The notes under the pieces were generated by a model. That model did not search any database, was not told the DNA's origin, and was given only the letters and a program-made list of their open reading frames with translations. A stretch of DNA of 64,000 nt from Ramlibacter agri (GTDB lineage Bacteria; Pseudomonadota; Gammaproteobacteria; Burkholderiales; Burkholderiaceae_C), in the NCBI RefSeq assembly GCF_012927085.1, contig NZ_JABBFX010000001.1:3720001-3784000 (forward strand). The letters are read 5' to 3'. A program made the translations under genes and the position numbers. Numbering within the stretch: position 1 is the stretch's first letter; each line of letters opens with the position of its first letter. Positions 23,166 to 32,020 of the stretch are shown here, piece by piece.

Positions 23166-23827
23166 CGGCGTTCTGGGTCATTGCCGCCGTGCTCGTCGCC
23201 GGCGTGCTGGCGGGCCTGCTGCGCCCCCTGCTGCGCGGCGCCGGTGCGACGCCTCCGGCGCCGGCGCTGGCCGGCGCGCTCATCGCCGTGGTTCCCAGCT
23301 GCGCGATCATGATGTACCTGCACCTGGGCAATCCGATCGCGCTGTGGTCCGGCGAGGACCTGGCCCATGGCCACGGCACGCCGAGCACGGCGCAGGTCGA
23401 AGGCATGGTGAACCAGCTGGCGCAACGCCTGCGCGCCGAGCCGGACGACCCCGAGGGCTGGGCCATGCTGGCGCGCTCCTACTCGGCCCTCGAGCGCCAC
23501 GGCGACGCCGCAGCCGCCTACGCCCGGGCCGTGGAACTGCTGCCGCGTGAGGCTGCCCTGCGCGCCGATTTCGCCGACGAGCTCGCCAGCGCCGAAGGCG
23601 GCACGTTGCAGGGCGCGGCGCGGGAGCAGATTCTCGCGGCGCTGGCGCTCGACCCGGCGCAGCCCAAGGCGCTGGCCCTTGCGGCCAGCGCGGCGCTGGA
23701 GCGCGGCGATCGCAGCGAGGCGATTGCCAGCTGGGAGCGGCTGCTGCAGGTGCTGCCGCCGGATTCGCGCACCGCAGCGCAGGTGCAGGCGAACCTGGCG
23801 CGGGCACGCGCCGCGCCCGCGCGCTGA
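23162..23827 (+). CDS. ccmI: CcmI-like TPR protein of cytochrome c maturation
   Basis: 221 aa, ATGA overlap with ccmH. Two N-terminal membrane segments (about 3-20 and 39-58) are followed by a periplasmic TPR region: MVNQLAQRLRAEPDDPEGWAMLARSYSALERHGDAAAAYARAVEL and a second set after LALDPAQPKALALAASAALERGD. CcmI/CycH holds apocytochromes for the ligase. At 221 aa it is much shorter than the roughly 350-410 aa CcmI of other proteobacteria, mainly lacking the C-terminal domain. Last gene of the nap-ccm block. Confidence 0.88.
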   Translation: MTAFWVIAAVLVAGVLAGLLRPLLRGAGATPPAPALAGALIAVVPSCAIMMYLHLGNPIALWSGEDLAHGHGTPSTAQVEGMVNQLAQRLRAEPDDPEGWAMLARSYSALERHGDAAAAYARAVELLPREAALRADFADELASAEGGTLQGAAREQILAALALDPAQPKALALAASAALERGDRSEAIASWERLLQVLPPDSRTAAQVQANLARARAAPAR

Positions 23828-23912
23828 CCGGCCGGCAGGCGAGCGCGGGCCAGGCTGGCCGCTGTCTCGCTTTACCTCGCCGATACCTTCCTGACAAGCA
23901 TGCGGGCCGCCA

Positions 23913-25286
23913 ATGGCGTCCAATCGCCGCATGACGCCCGCCGCCATCGCCCTCAACCGCTTCGGCCTCGGCGCGCGCGCGGACGAAGCGCCGCCCGCCG
24001 ATCCGCGCGGCTGGCTGCTGGCGCAGCTGGATCGCTACGAGCCGCTGCCGCCCACGTGGCAGGCGCAGCCGCGCACGCCGGCGCTGCTGCAGGCCCTGGT
24101 GGAACAGCAGCGCAATGCGCGCGACGCTGCGCAGGGCGAGAAGCAGGCCGCGCGCCAGGCCTACCGGCGTGAGGCGCGCGACACCTATCTCGCCGCCGTC
24201 GGCGCCCGCGCTGCGACCGCTCTCACGACCGCCACGCCTTTCACGGAGCGGCTGGTGCACTTCTGGTCCAACCACTTCGCCATCTCGGTCGACAAGGTCG
24301 CGGTGGTGGGGCTGGCCGGGGCCTTCGAGGCCGACGCGATCCGCCCGCACGTGCTGGGCCGCTTTGAGGACCTGCTGCTGGCCGCGGTGCGCCATCCGGC
24401 CATGCTGCTGTACCTGGACCAGGCGCAATCGGCGGGCCCGCAAAGCATGCTGGCCGAGCGGCAGGCCGGGCGCCGGCGCGGCCTGAACGAAAACCTGGCG
24501 CGGGAGATCCTGGAACTGCACACGTTGGGCGTGCGCAGCGGCTACACGCAGGCGGACGTCACCGAGTTCGCGCGAGCCCTCACCGGCTGGTCGCTGCCGG
24601 GCCTGGAGGCCGAAGCGGCGGGCAGCGAGGCTTTCCGCTATCGCCCCGCGATGCACGAGCCCGGCGCACGCATGCTGCTGGGACGCAGCTACGGCGAAGC
24701 GGGCGAGCAGCAGGCCCGGGCCATCCTGCACGACCTGGCCACCGCGCCGGCGACGGCGCAGCACATTGCCGGCAAGCTCGCGCGCCACTTCGTCGCCGAC
24801 GACCCGCCGCCCGCGCTGGTGCAGCGGCTGGCCGCGGCCTTCCAGCGCAGCGCCGGCGACCTGCCCACCGTCTACCGCGAACTGGTCGCGGCGCCCGAAG
24901 CCTGGCAGCCGGCGCCGGCCAAGTTCAAGTCACCCTGGGACTGGGGCATTTCCAGCCTGCGCGCCGTCGGCGTGCGCGATGTCGCGCCCATGCAGGTGGC
25001 GAACCTGATGAACCAGCTGGGCCAGCCCGTGTGGCGGCCCGGCTCGCCGGCCGGATGGGATGACGTGGCAGCCACCTGGGCCGCACCCGATGCCTTGCTG
25101 CGGCGCGTGGAAGTCGCGCAGCGCATCGCCGGCCGCTCCGGCGACAGTGCCGATGCGCGCGCACTGGCGCCGCGCCTGCTGCCTGGCAGCGTGGGCGAGG
25201 CGACTACGCAAGCGATCGCCCGTTCCGAGAGCCCCGCCAGCGCGCTCGCGCTGCTGCTGGTGGCGCCCGAATTCCTGAGGAGGTGA
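23913..25286 (+). CDS. DUF1800 family protein
   Basis: 457 aa. Contains the DUF1800 core: IALNRFGLGARADE near the start, RLVHFWSNHFAIS, ENLAREILELHTLGV and FARALTGW. Family members occur in tandem with DUF1501 proteins, as here (the next start is 1 bp after this stop); their biochemical function is not established. No signal peptide is evident. ATG 23931 (MTPAAIALN) is an equally plausible start since no clear ribosome site favours 23913. Confidence 0.88.
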   Translation: MASNRRMTPAAIALNRFGLGARADEAPPADPRGWLLAQLDRYEPLPPTWQAQPRTPALLQALVEQQRNARDAAQGEKQAARQAYRREARDTYLAAVGARAATALTTATPFTERLVHFWSNHFAISVDKVAVVGLAGAFEADAIRPHVLGRFEDLLLAAVRHPAMLLYLDQAQSAGPQSMLAERQAGRRRGLNENLAREILELHTLGVRSGYTQADVTEFARALTGWSLPGLEAEAAGSEAFRYRPAMHEPGARMLLGRSYGEAGEQQARAILHDLATAPATAQHIAGKLARHFVADDPPPALVQRLAAAFQRSAGDLPTVYRELVAAPEAWQPAPAKFKSPWDWGISSLRAVGVRDVAPMQVANLMNQLGQPVWRPGSPAGWDDVAATWAAPDALLRRVEVAQRIAGRSGDSADARALAPRLLPGSVGEATTQAIARSESPASALALLLVAPEFLRR

Positions 25287-25287
25287 C

Positions 25288-26436
25288 ATGGCCCTGGACC
25301 GACGCGGCTTCCTCGGCGGCGCAGCGGCCTTGCTCGCGGCCCCGCGCGTATTGTTCGCGCAGGCGGCCACCGAGCGCCGCTTCGTCTTCGTCATCCAGCG
25401 CGGCGCGGCCGACGGCCTGAACACGGTCGTGCCGTATGCGGAGCCGAACTACGCGGCGCTGCGGGCCGGGCTGGCGATCGACCCCGCCAGCGCGATCAAG
25501 CTGGATGGCAGCTTCGCGCTGCATCCGGCGCTGCAGGAGTTCGGCGCGCTCTACACGCAGGGGCAGGCGCTGTGCGTGCACGCGGTGGCCTCGCCTTACC
25601 GCGACCGCTCGCACTTCGACGGCCAGAACGTGCTGGAAAGCGGGGGCACTTCGCCTTACCAGCTGAAGGACGGCTGGCTCAACCGGCTGGTGGGCCTGCT
25701 GCCCAGGCGGAGCAAGGAGGCCATCGCCTTCGCACCGACCGTGCCGCTTGCGCTGCGCGGCAGCGCAGAGGTCAGTTCTTATGCGGCGTCCGCTCTGCCG
25801 GCCGCGAGCGACGACCTGCTGCTGCGGGTGGAACAGCTCTATGCCGCCGACGCGCAGTTGCACGCGCTGTGGTCGGCCGCGCTCGATGCGCGCGGCATGG
25901 CGGGCGGCCAGGAGGAGGGCGGCCGACGCCAGGATCCGGGGGCTGTCGGGCGCATGGCGGCCAACTTCCTGGCGCAAGCCCAGGGCCCGCGCGTCGCCAT
26001 GATCGAGACCGGCGGTTGGGACACGCACAGCGCGCAGAACCCGCGCCTGGCTGCGCAGTTGCGCGGGCTGGATGCGATGCTCGCCGCCTTGAAGCAGGGC
26101 CTGGGCGAGGCCTGGAACCACACCGTGGTGTTGGTCGCCACCGAGTTCGGCCGCACGGCCGCGGCCAATGGCACCGGCGGCACCGACCACGGCACCGCGT
26201 CGGCGGCGCTGCTGGCCGGCGGGGCGGTGCAGGGCGGCAAGGTGCTGGCGGACTGGCCGGGGTTGGCGACCGGGGCCCTGCACGAAGGTCGGGACCTGCG
26301 GCCTACCTTGCAGCTCGATGCGCTCATCGCCACCGCGGCGGCGGAGACCTTCGGGCTGGATCGCGAGCGGGTCGCGCACGCGCTGTTCCCGGCCGGATCG
26401 GCCGTGAAGGCCCTGCCGAGAATCGTGCGGGCCTAG
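25288..26436 (+). CDS. DUF1501 family exported protein
   Basis: 382 aa. The N-terminus DRRGFLGGAAALLAAPRVLFAQ is a twin-arginine-like signal. The DUF1501 motifs include FVFVIQRGAADGLNTVVPY, SPYRDRSHFDGQNVLESG, METGGWDTHSAQN-type (IETGGWDTH) and VVLVATEFGRTAAANGTGGTDHG, the last resembling metal-binding sites of the alkaline phosphatase/sulfatase fold. Activity unknown. Translationally coupled to the DUF1800 gene. Its stop TAG lies in a CTAG shared with the convergent TauE gene. Confidence 0.9.
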   Translation: MALDRRGFLGGAAALLAAPRVLFAQAATERRFVFVIQRGAADGLNTVVPYAEPNYAALRAGLAIDPASAIKLDGSFALHPALQEFGALYTQGQALCVHAVASPYRDRSHFDGQNVLESGGTSPYQLKDGWLNRLVGLLPRRSKEAIAFAPTVPLALRGSAEVSSYAASALPAASDDLLLRVEQLYAADAQLHALWSAALDARGMAGGQEEGGRRQDPGAVGRMAANFLAQAQGPRVAMIETGGWDTHSAQNPRLAAQLRGLDAMLAALKQGLGEAWNHTVVLVATEFGRTAAANGTGGTDHGTASAALLAGGAVQGGKVLADWPGLATGALHEGRDLRPTLQLDALIATAAAETFGLDRERVAHALFPAGSAVKALPRIVRA

Positions 26437-27203
26437 AAGACGGCGTGCACCGCGGGCCCGACCAGGCCCACGCCGGTCACCACCAGCAGCGCGCACACGA
26501 ACTTCAGCACCGTGGTCCGCCGCCACGCAGGCGGATGCCGGCGCATCCACCACGTGATCCCGACCACCAGCGGCAAGGCCACGACGGCCAGGACCAGCGC
26601 GCGCAGGCTGAACTGCCCGCTGGGCACCACCATCACCAGGCGGACCAGCGCGCCGGCGGCGAGCGTGGCCTGCAGCGTGTCGCGGACGGCCTCGATGTCC
26701 ATCGGCTGGCGGTAGAACTGGTAGACCAGCGGCGGCCCCGAAGCGGAGAACAGGCCGCCCAGCAGGCCGGAGAGGAAGCCGAAGCCTGCGAAGGAGCGTC
26801 GTGACGACAGCGCCGCCAGCGGACGGGCGCGCACCAGGACCACGATGGCGCACGCGATCACCACCAGCCCCAGCAGCAGGCGCAGCAGCATCACGACGTT
26901 GGCGTTGAGCCAGGACAGCAGCACGACGCCCGCGGCGACGCCCACGACGCTGCCGTTGATGGTGGAGACCAGCAGGCCGCGGTCGAGCGAGCGCAGCGAA
27001 CCGCGCAGCGCCGTGGCGGCACTGGCCAGCGACAGCACCATCGCCACGTTCGCGACGTCGGGCAAGGGCGCCAGGTGGAACAGCCCGGTCAGCCCCAGGA
27101 GGATGAGCGCCTGCGCGAAACCGGTGATGCTCTGGGCGCCGGCGGCGACGGCCGCGCACGCGAGGAAGCCTGCGACCTGCCAGCCGCTCATGTCGAATTG
27201 CAT
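26433..27203 (-). CDS. TauE/SafE family membrane exporter
   Basis: 256 aa, about eight hydrophobic helices. It has the paired TauE/SafE repeats with GAQSITGFAQALILLGL at the N-terminus and SGLLGGLFSASGPPLVYQFYRQP in the second half. The family exports sulfite/sulfoacetate-type or other organic anions, but the substrate cannot be told from the sequence. Start ATG 27203, with ATG 27191 (MSGW) an alternative. It is the last gene of the long leftward run, 50 bp after the EVE gene, so it may be only loosely tied to the catabolic operon. Confidence 0.85.
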   Translation of the reverse strand: MQFDMSGWQVAGFLACAAVAAGAQSITGFAQALILLGLTGLFHLAPLPDVANVAMVLSLASAATALRGSLRSLDRGLLVSTINGSVVGVAAGVVLLSWLNANVVMLLRLLLGLVVIACAIVVLVRARPLAALSSRRSFAGFGFLSGLLGGLFSASGPPLVYQFYRQPMDIEAVRDTLQATLAAGALVRLVMVVPSGQFSLRALVLAVVALPLVVGITWWMRRHPPAWRRTTVLKFVCALLVVTGVGLVGPAVHAVF

Positions 27204-27253
27204 TGCGCCGCGATTATCGGCGGCGGGCCGGCGTTGGCCTTGCCGCAGCCTGT

Positions 27254-27723
<470 letters not shown>

Positions 27724-27727
<4 letters not shown>

Positions 27728-28506
27728 GGTGGAGCGGATTGTGCCGCGTCTTCCACGAAACGCGCCACCTGGCGCAGCAGGAATCCCGACTCGCTGGCCA
27801 GGGCGAAGAAGCTGCAGCCGCGCGCCCCCCAGGTCGCCACTTCGGCCGCCTCGTAGTGCGCGATGCCCACCACCTTGCCGGCGGCACGTGCGCTGGCGAC
27901 GATGCGCCCGGTGGCCGCCTCGACTTCCGGGTCATGGGTCTGCCCGGGCTTGCCGAGGTCGGAGGCCAGGTCGGAGCGCCCGAGGAAGACGACGTCCAGC
28001 CCCGGCTGGGCGGCGACGATCTCCTCGATGTTCTCCAGCCCCTTGCGGCTTTCGATCTGCCCCACCAGCAGCAGTTGCCGGTTGCACGCCTGGGCGTACT
28101 GCACGAAGCCCTGCTTGCGCGAGCCGTAGCCCGCCGCCCGCGTCTGCGTGCAGGTGCCGCGGGTGCCCTCGGGCGCATAGCGCAGGGCCGCCGCTGCGCG
28201 CCGCACGTCGGCGGCGCTCTCCACGAAGGGCAGCACGATGCCGGCGGCGCCGGTCTCCAGCACGTGCAGGATCTCCTTCTCGTCGTTCCAGGCGACGCGC
28301 ACCAGCGCCGCGATGCCCGCGGCGTCGGCCGCGCGCACCATGTTCTCCACCACGTCCCAGCCCTTGCGGCTGTGTTCCTGGTCGATGATCACGTGGTCCA
28401 GGCCGGCGCGGCCCAGCACCTCCACCAGGCCGGGGCTGGGCAGGAAGGCGAAGGAGCCGAGCAGGCGCTCGCCCGCCCGTACGCGCTGGGGGAAATCGGC
28501 TTGCAT
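27724..28506 (-). CDS. HpcH/HpaI-type class II aldolase
   Basis: 260 aa. The family performs Mg/Mn-dependent retro-aldol cleavage of 4-hydroxy-2-oxo acids to pyruvate plus an aldehyde. Visible residues match E. coli HpaI: Arg in LVRVAWND, the metal Glu in GQIESRKGLENIEE and the metal Asp in VFLGRSDLASDLG; the HVIIDQEHSRKG segment aligns with the FDWLLIDGEHAPN region. All needed residues appear present. It could also be a citramalyl/malyl-CoA-type lyase, since CitE belongs to the same superfamily, but the spacing favours HpaI. 1 bp from the upstream epimerase gene. Confidence 0.85.
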
Positions 28507-28507
28507 G

Positions 28508-29491
28508 TCAGGCTCCGTTGGCGTCGCACCAGGCGACCATGCGCGCCAGGCCGTCGGGCAAGCGGACTTCGGGTGCCCAGCCGAGTTCGCGCCCGGCTTT
28601 CGCGATGTCGAAGCGCGGCACGCTCTGGTAGGCGTTCGGGTTGCCGCCGGCCACTTCGCGGTAGCGGACCTGTGTCCGCGCGCCGCAGGCCTGCAGCACC
28701 AGCCGCACCACTTCGTCCACGGGCGTGGAGACGCCGGTAGCGATCGTGTAGTTGCCCTGGCCAGCTGTCATCGCGAGCAGGTTGGCGCGTGCCACGTCGC
28801 CCGCGTACACGTAGTCGTGGCGGTCGGTGCCATCGCCCTGCAGCGACACCGTGTCCTGGCCGGCCCGCGCCGCGCGCCAGGCCGCCATCATCGGAATCAC
28901 GTGCATGCCGCGCTCGTGCTGGCGTTCGCCATAGACCGTCGAATAGCGCAGGCTGGCGTAAGCGACGCCGTGGCGCTCCTGGTAGAAGGCGCACAGCTGC
29001 TCGCCGATGAGCTTGGCGGCGCCATAAAGGGCGCCTGCCGGCTTCATGCCTTGCGGCTGGAAGGCGGCGTCTTCCGTCACGACTTCGCCGGTGGGGTGCC
29101 CGTAGGCGGCGATGGACGAGGACATCACGATCTTCGGCACCTTCTGCCAGCGGCAGGCTTCCAGCACGTTCAGCACGCCGCGGATGTTGACGTCCATGCC
29201 GGTGGCGAGGTCGCGGGCGAGTGTCGTGGTGATGAAGAAGGCCGTGTGGAAGACGCCGTCCACGCCCGCGCAGGCCTCCATCAGCGCGTCCTGGCGCAGG
29301 ATGTCCGCGTGCAGGACGTGCACGCGCTCGTCGGCGCACAGCGAGCGCACCGTGCCGGCATGGCCGATGGACCCGTTGTCCAGCAACTGCACGCGTGCCG
29401 CCCCGGCGGCCAGCAGATGCTCCGCGATGTGCGACCCGACCAGGCTGAAGCCGCCGGTGACGAGGAACGATTGGCCGCGTATGCCGTCCAT
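28508..29491 (-). CDS. NAD-dependent epimerase/dehydratase (extended SDR)
   Basis: 327 aa. Nucleotide-binding VTGGFSLVGSHIAEHLLAAG, catalytic Ser in MSSSIAAYG and the YxxxK pair in GALYGAAKLIGEQL; YSTVYGERQ and YVYAGDVARANLLAM are typical of UDP-sugar epimerase-like extended SDRs. Substrate is not predictable; in this operon it may act on a hydroxy- or keto-intermediate rather than a sugar. 4 bp after the SDR gene. Confidence 0.85.
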   Translation of the reverse strand: MDGIRGQSFLVTGGFSLVGSHIAEHLLAAGAARVQLLDNGSIGHAGTVRSLCADERVHVLHADILRQDALMEACAGVDGVFHTAFFITTTLARDLATGMDVNIRGVLNVLEACRWQKVPKIVMSSSIAAYGHPTGEVVTEDAAFQPQGMKPAGALYGAAKLIGEQLCAFYQERHGVAYASLRYSTVYGERQHERGMHVIPMMAAWRAARAGQDTVSLQGDGTDRHDYVYAGDVARANLLAMTAGQGNYTIATGVSTPVDEVVRLVLQACGARTQVRYREVAGGNPNAYQSVPRFDIAKAGRELGWAPEVRLPDGLARMVAWCDANGA

Positions 29492-29495
29492 GGGC

Positions 29496-30251
29496 TCAGG
29501 CCATCATGAAGCCGCCGTTGACGTCGAGCACGGCACCGGTGATGTAGCTGGACGCGTCGGAAGCCAGGAAGACGGCCACCTGCCCGATCTCCGGCATCTC
29601 GCCGCGGCGGCGCAGGGCCACCTGCGACAGCACCGCAGTCTCGTCGCGCGTGCGCCAGACGGCCTCGACCCGCTCGCCGCTCTTGATGAAGCCGGGCGCG
29701 ATGACGTTGACGCGGATGCCGTCCGGCCCGAGGTGCTTGGCCAGGTTGCGGCTCATGCCGACGATGCCGGCCTTGGCGGCGCTGTACTGCGGGCTCACCA
29801 GTTCGGTGCCGGAGCGGCCGGCGATCGACGAGATGTTGATCACCGACCCGCCGCGCACCTTCAGCAGGGGCAGCGCGCGCTGGATGCAGAAGAAGGTGCC
29901 GCGCACGTTCCAGTTCATCACGCGGTCGAAGTGCTCCTCGGTCACGTCCTCCATCTTCAGCGGCGTGTGGGCGCTGCCGCCCGCGTTGTTGACGAGGATG
30001 TCCAGGCGGCCGAAGCGTTCGCGGCAGGCCTGCACCAGGCGGTCCAGGTCCTCGGTGGAGGCCACGTTGCATTCCACCGGCAGCGCCTCGATATCCGCGG
30101 TTTCGAGCCGCTTGGCCGCCTCGGCTACGGCCGCTGCGTCCAGGTCGCAGATCACGACGCGCGCGCCCTGGGCGCCCAGGTGCTGCGCCATCGAATATCC
30201 GAGGCCGCGGGCGCCTCCGGTGACGATGGCCACTTTGTCCTTCAGCATCAT
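29496..30251 (-). CDS. SDR-family oxidoreductase (FabG-like)
   Basis: 251 aa. Classical SDR: cofactor motif VTGGARGLGYSMAQ, NNAGGSAH, catalytic Ser in INISSIAGRSG, Tyr and Lys in QYSAAKAGI, and the C-terminal SSYITGAVLDVNGGFM. Acidic residue DLDAAA after strand 2 suggests NAD preference. It probably oxidises a hydroxyl or reduces a keto group on the pathway intermediate. Two adjacent ATGs (30251 and 30248); the first overlaps the hyuB stop (ATGA). Confidence 0.88.
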   Translation of the reverse strand: MMLKDKVAIVTGGARGLGYSMAQHLGAQGARVVICDLDAAAVAEAAKRLETADIEALPVECNVASTEDLDRLVQACRERFGRLDILVNNAGGSAHTPLKMEDVTEEHFDRVMNWNVRGTFFCIQRALPLLKVRGGSVINISSIAGRSGTELVSPQYSAAKAGIVGMSRNLAKHLGPDGIRVNVIAPGFIKSGERVEAVWRTRDETAVLSQVALRRRGEMPEIGQVAVFLASDASSYITGAVLDVNGGFMMA

Positions 30252-32020
30252 CCGTTCTCCTTCATCATGCGGGACCGCGCGGCGGCGGTTGCGGGTTCGT
30301 CCACTTCCATCGCGTCCGGGTCGGCGCCGGCCATCTGGCGCAGCACGACGCCGTAGACCTCGCGTGCGGTCGCGGCGGCCACGTAGCCGAAGCGCACGTC
30401 GCGCAGCACCTCCTCGGGCGCGCGCTGCGCGGGCAGGCCGTAGCCACCGCCGCCAGGCGAGCGGTACTCGAGGACGTCGCCCGTGTTCAGCACGCGCAAG
30501 CCCTTGGTCCGCAAGGGCAGGTGCGTCGCGCCGTCGGCGCCGTAGAAGACCACATCCGAGCCCGCGCCCGGCTGTCCGCCATGCACGCCGAAAGGCCGGC
30601 TGCGATGCTGGTCGCCCAGGGCCGCCACGGCCACGCCCTCGGCCAGGCTGCGGTACACGTAGCGCGTGCCGCAGCCACCGCGATGCGCACCGGCGCCGCC
30701 GGAGTCGGTGCGCAGTTCCAGTGCTTCGACCCGCACCGGCAGCCGGTGCTCCACCGACTCCACCGAGGGATAGTTGGCGGAGCCCAGCGCGCTCGGTCCG
30801 TGCACGAGGCCGTCGCCGTGGGCGTTGGCGCCGTAGCCGCCGGCCGCCGGGAACAGCATCACGTAGTAGGCATTGCGCTGCGGGTGGGTGCCGGACATCG
30901 TGATGACGCCGGTGGTGCTGATCGAGTCGGCCAGCGCGCGCTGCGGCAGGCCCGGGTTGAGCGCGCCGACCACGGTCGACACCACGCGGCCGATGGACTC
31001 CAGGTAGCCGCTGATCGCATACGGGTACTCCACGCCGAGGAAGGTCGTCGCCGGGATCTCGTACTCGAAGGGCCGGAAGCAGCCGCCGTTGATGGGCACC
31101 TCGGGGAACAGGTGCTTGATGGCGATCTGGCAGGCCGCGATGCAGGTTTTGCGCGGCACGTTGACGGCGCCGCGCACCGGCGGCGAGGAGCCGCTGAAGT
31201 CGAACCGGATCGTGTCGCCGCGCACGGTGGCCGAAAGCTGGATGACCAGTTCGCGGTCCTGTTGGCCGTCGTTGTCCAGCGTGTGCCGGAAGCGGTAGGT
31301 GCCGTCGGGGATCTCGCGGATCAGCGAGCGCATGTGTTGCTCGGAGCGGTCGTTGAGGGACTGGAAGGTGTCGAGCACCGTCGCCGCGCCATGCCGCTCC
31401 ACCAACTCGCCCATGCGCGCCTTGCCGACGTCGAGCGCGGCGATGCAGGCGTTGAGGTCGCCGCGCCGCTCCTCCGGCATGCGCACGTTGTCCAGGAGGA
31501 AGCCGAGGAAGTCCTCCTGCAGCACGCCTTCGCGGTAGAGCGGCCGCGGGTTCAGCAGCAGGCCTTCCTGGTGGATCTCGGTCGCGGTGGGCGCGAAGCC
31601 GCCGGGCGTGGCGCCGCCGATGTCGTTCCAGTGGCCGCAGGTGGCAAGCAGCGCGATCAGCTGGCCTTCGACGAACACGGGCGCCACCAGCTTGATGTCC
31701 GGCAGGTGCGTGCCCGCGAGGTAGGGGTTGTTGACGATGTAGACGTCGCCGGGACGAAAGCCGCCGCGCTGCCTGGCGGCCTCCAGCGTCGCCTGCGTGG
31801 TGACCTGCATGGCCGTGACGAACAGCGGCGGCGACAGCGTGCCCTGCGCCACCACCTCGCCGGTCTCCGGATGGAAGATGCCGCTGGAGCGATCGAGCTG
31901 CTCGGAGATGACGGGCGAGAAGGCGGCGCGCACGATGATTGCGTCCATCTCTTCGACGATCTGCTCGAGCGCGCCCTTGACGACGGCGAGCGTGATCGGG
32001 TCGATGCTGTCCTTGGCCAT
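30248..32020 (-). CDS. hyuB: Hydantoinase B/oxoprolinase family subunit
   Basis: 590 aa, full-length HyuB-type domain. Motifs: DPITLAVVKGALEQIVEEMDAIIVRAAFSPVISEQLD, GDVYIVNNPYLAGTHLPDIKLVAPVF, NGGCFRPFEYEIP and the terminal SPGGGGYGLPAQR. Together with HyuA it forms an ATP-dependent enzyme; known members hydrolyse N-methylhydantoin or 5-oxoproline, or carboxylate acetone or acetophenone. ATG 32020 was chosen where the HyuB homology begins; its first base overlaps the hyuA stop. Confidence 0.92.
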   Translation of the reverse strand: MAKDSIDPITLAVVKGALEQIVEEMDAIIVRAAFSPVISEQLDRSSGIFHPETGEVVAQGTLSPPLFVTAMQVTTQATLEAARQRGGFRPGDVYIVNNPYLAGTHLPDIKLVAPVFVEGQLIALLATCGHWNDIGGATPGGFAPTATEIHQEGLLLNPRPLYREGVLQEDFLGFLLDNVRMPEERRGDLNACIAALDVGKARMGELVERHGAATVLDTFQSLNDRSEQHMRSLIREIPDGTYRFRHTLDNDGQQDRELVIQLSATVRGDTIRFDFSGSSPPVRGAVNVPRKTCIAACQIAIKHLFPEVPINGGCFRPFEYEIPATTFLGVEYPYAISGYLESIGRVVSTVVGALNPGLPQRALADSISTTGVITMSGTHPQRNAYYVMLFPAAGGYGANAHGDGLVHGPSALGSANYPSVESVEHRLPVRVEALELRTDSGGAGAHRGGCGTRYVYRSLAEGVAVAALGDQHRSRPFGVHGGQPGAGSDVVFYGADGATHLPLRTKGLRVLNTGDVLEYRSPGGGGYGLPAQRAPEEVLRDVRFGYVAAATAREVYGVVLRQMAGADPDAMEVDEPATAAARSRMMKENG

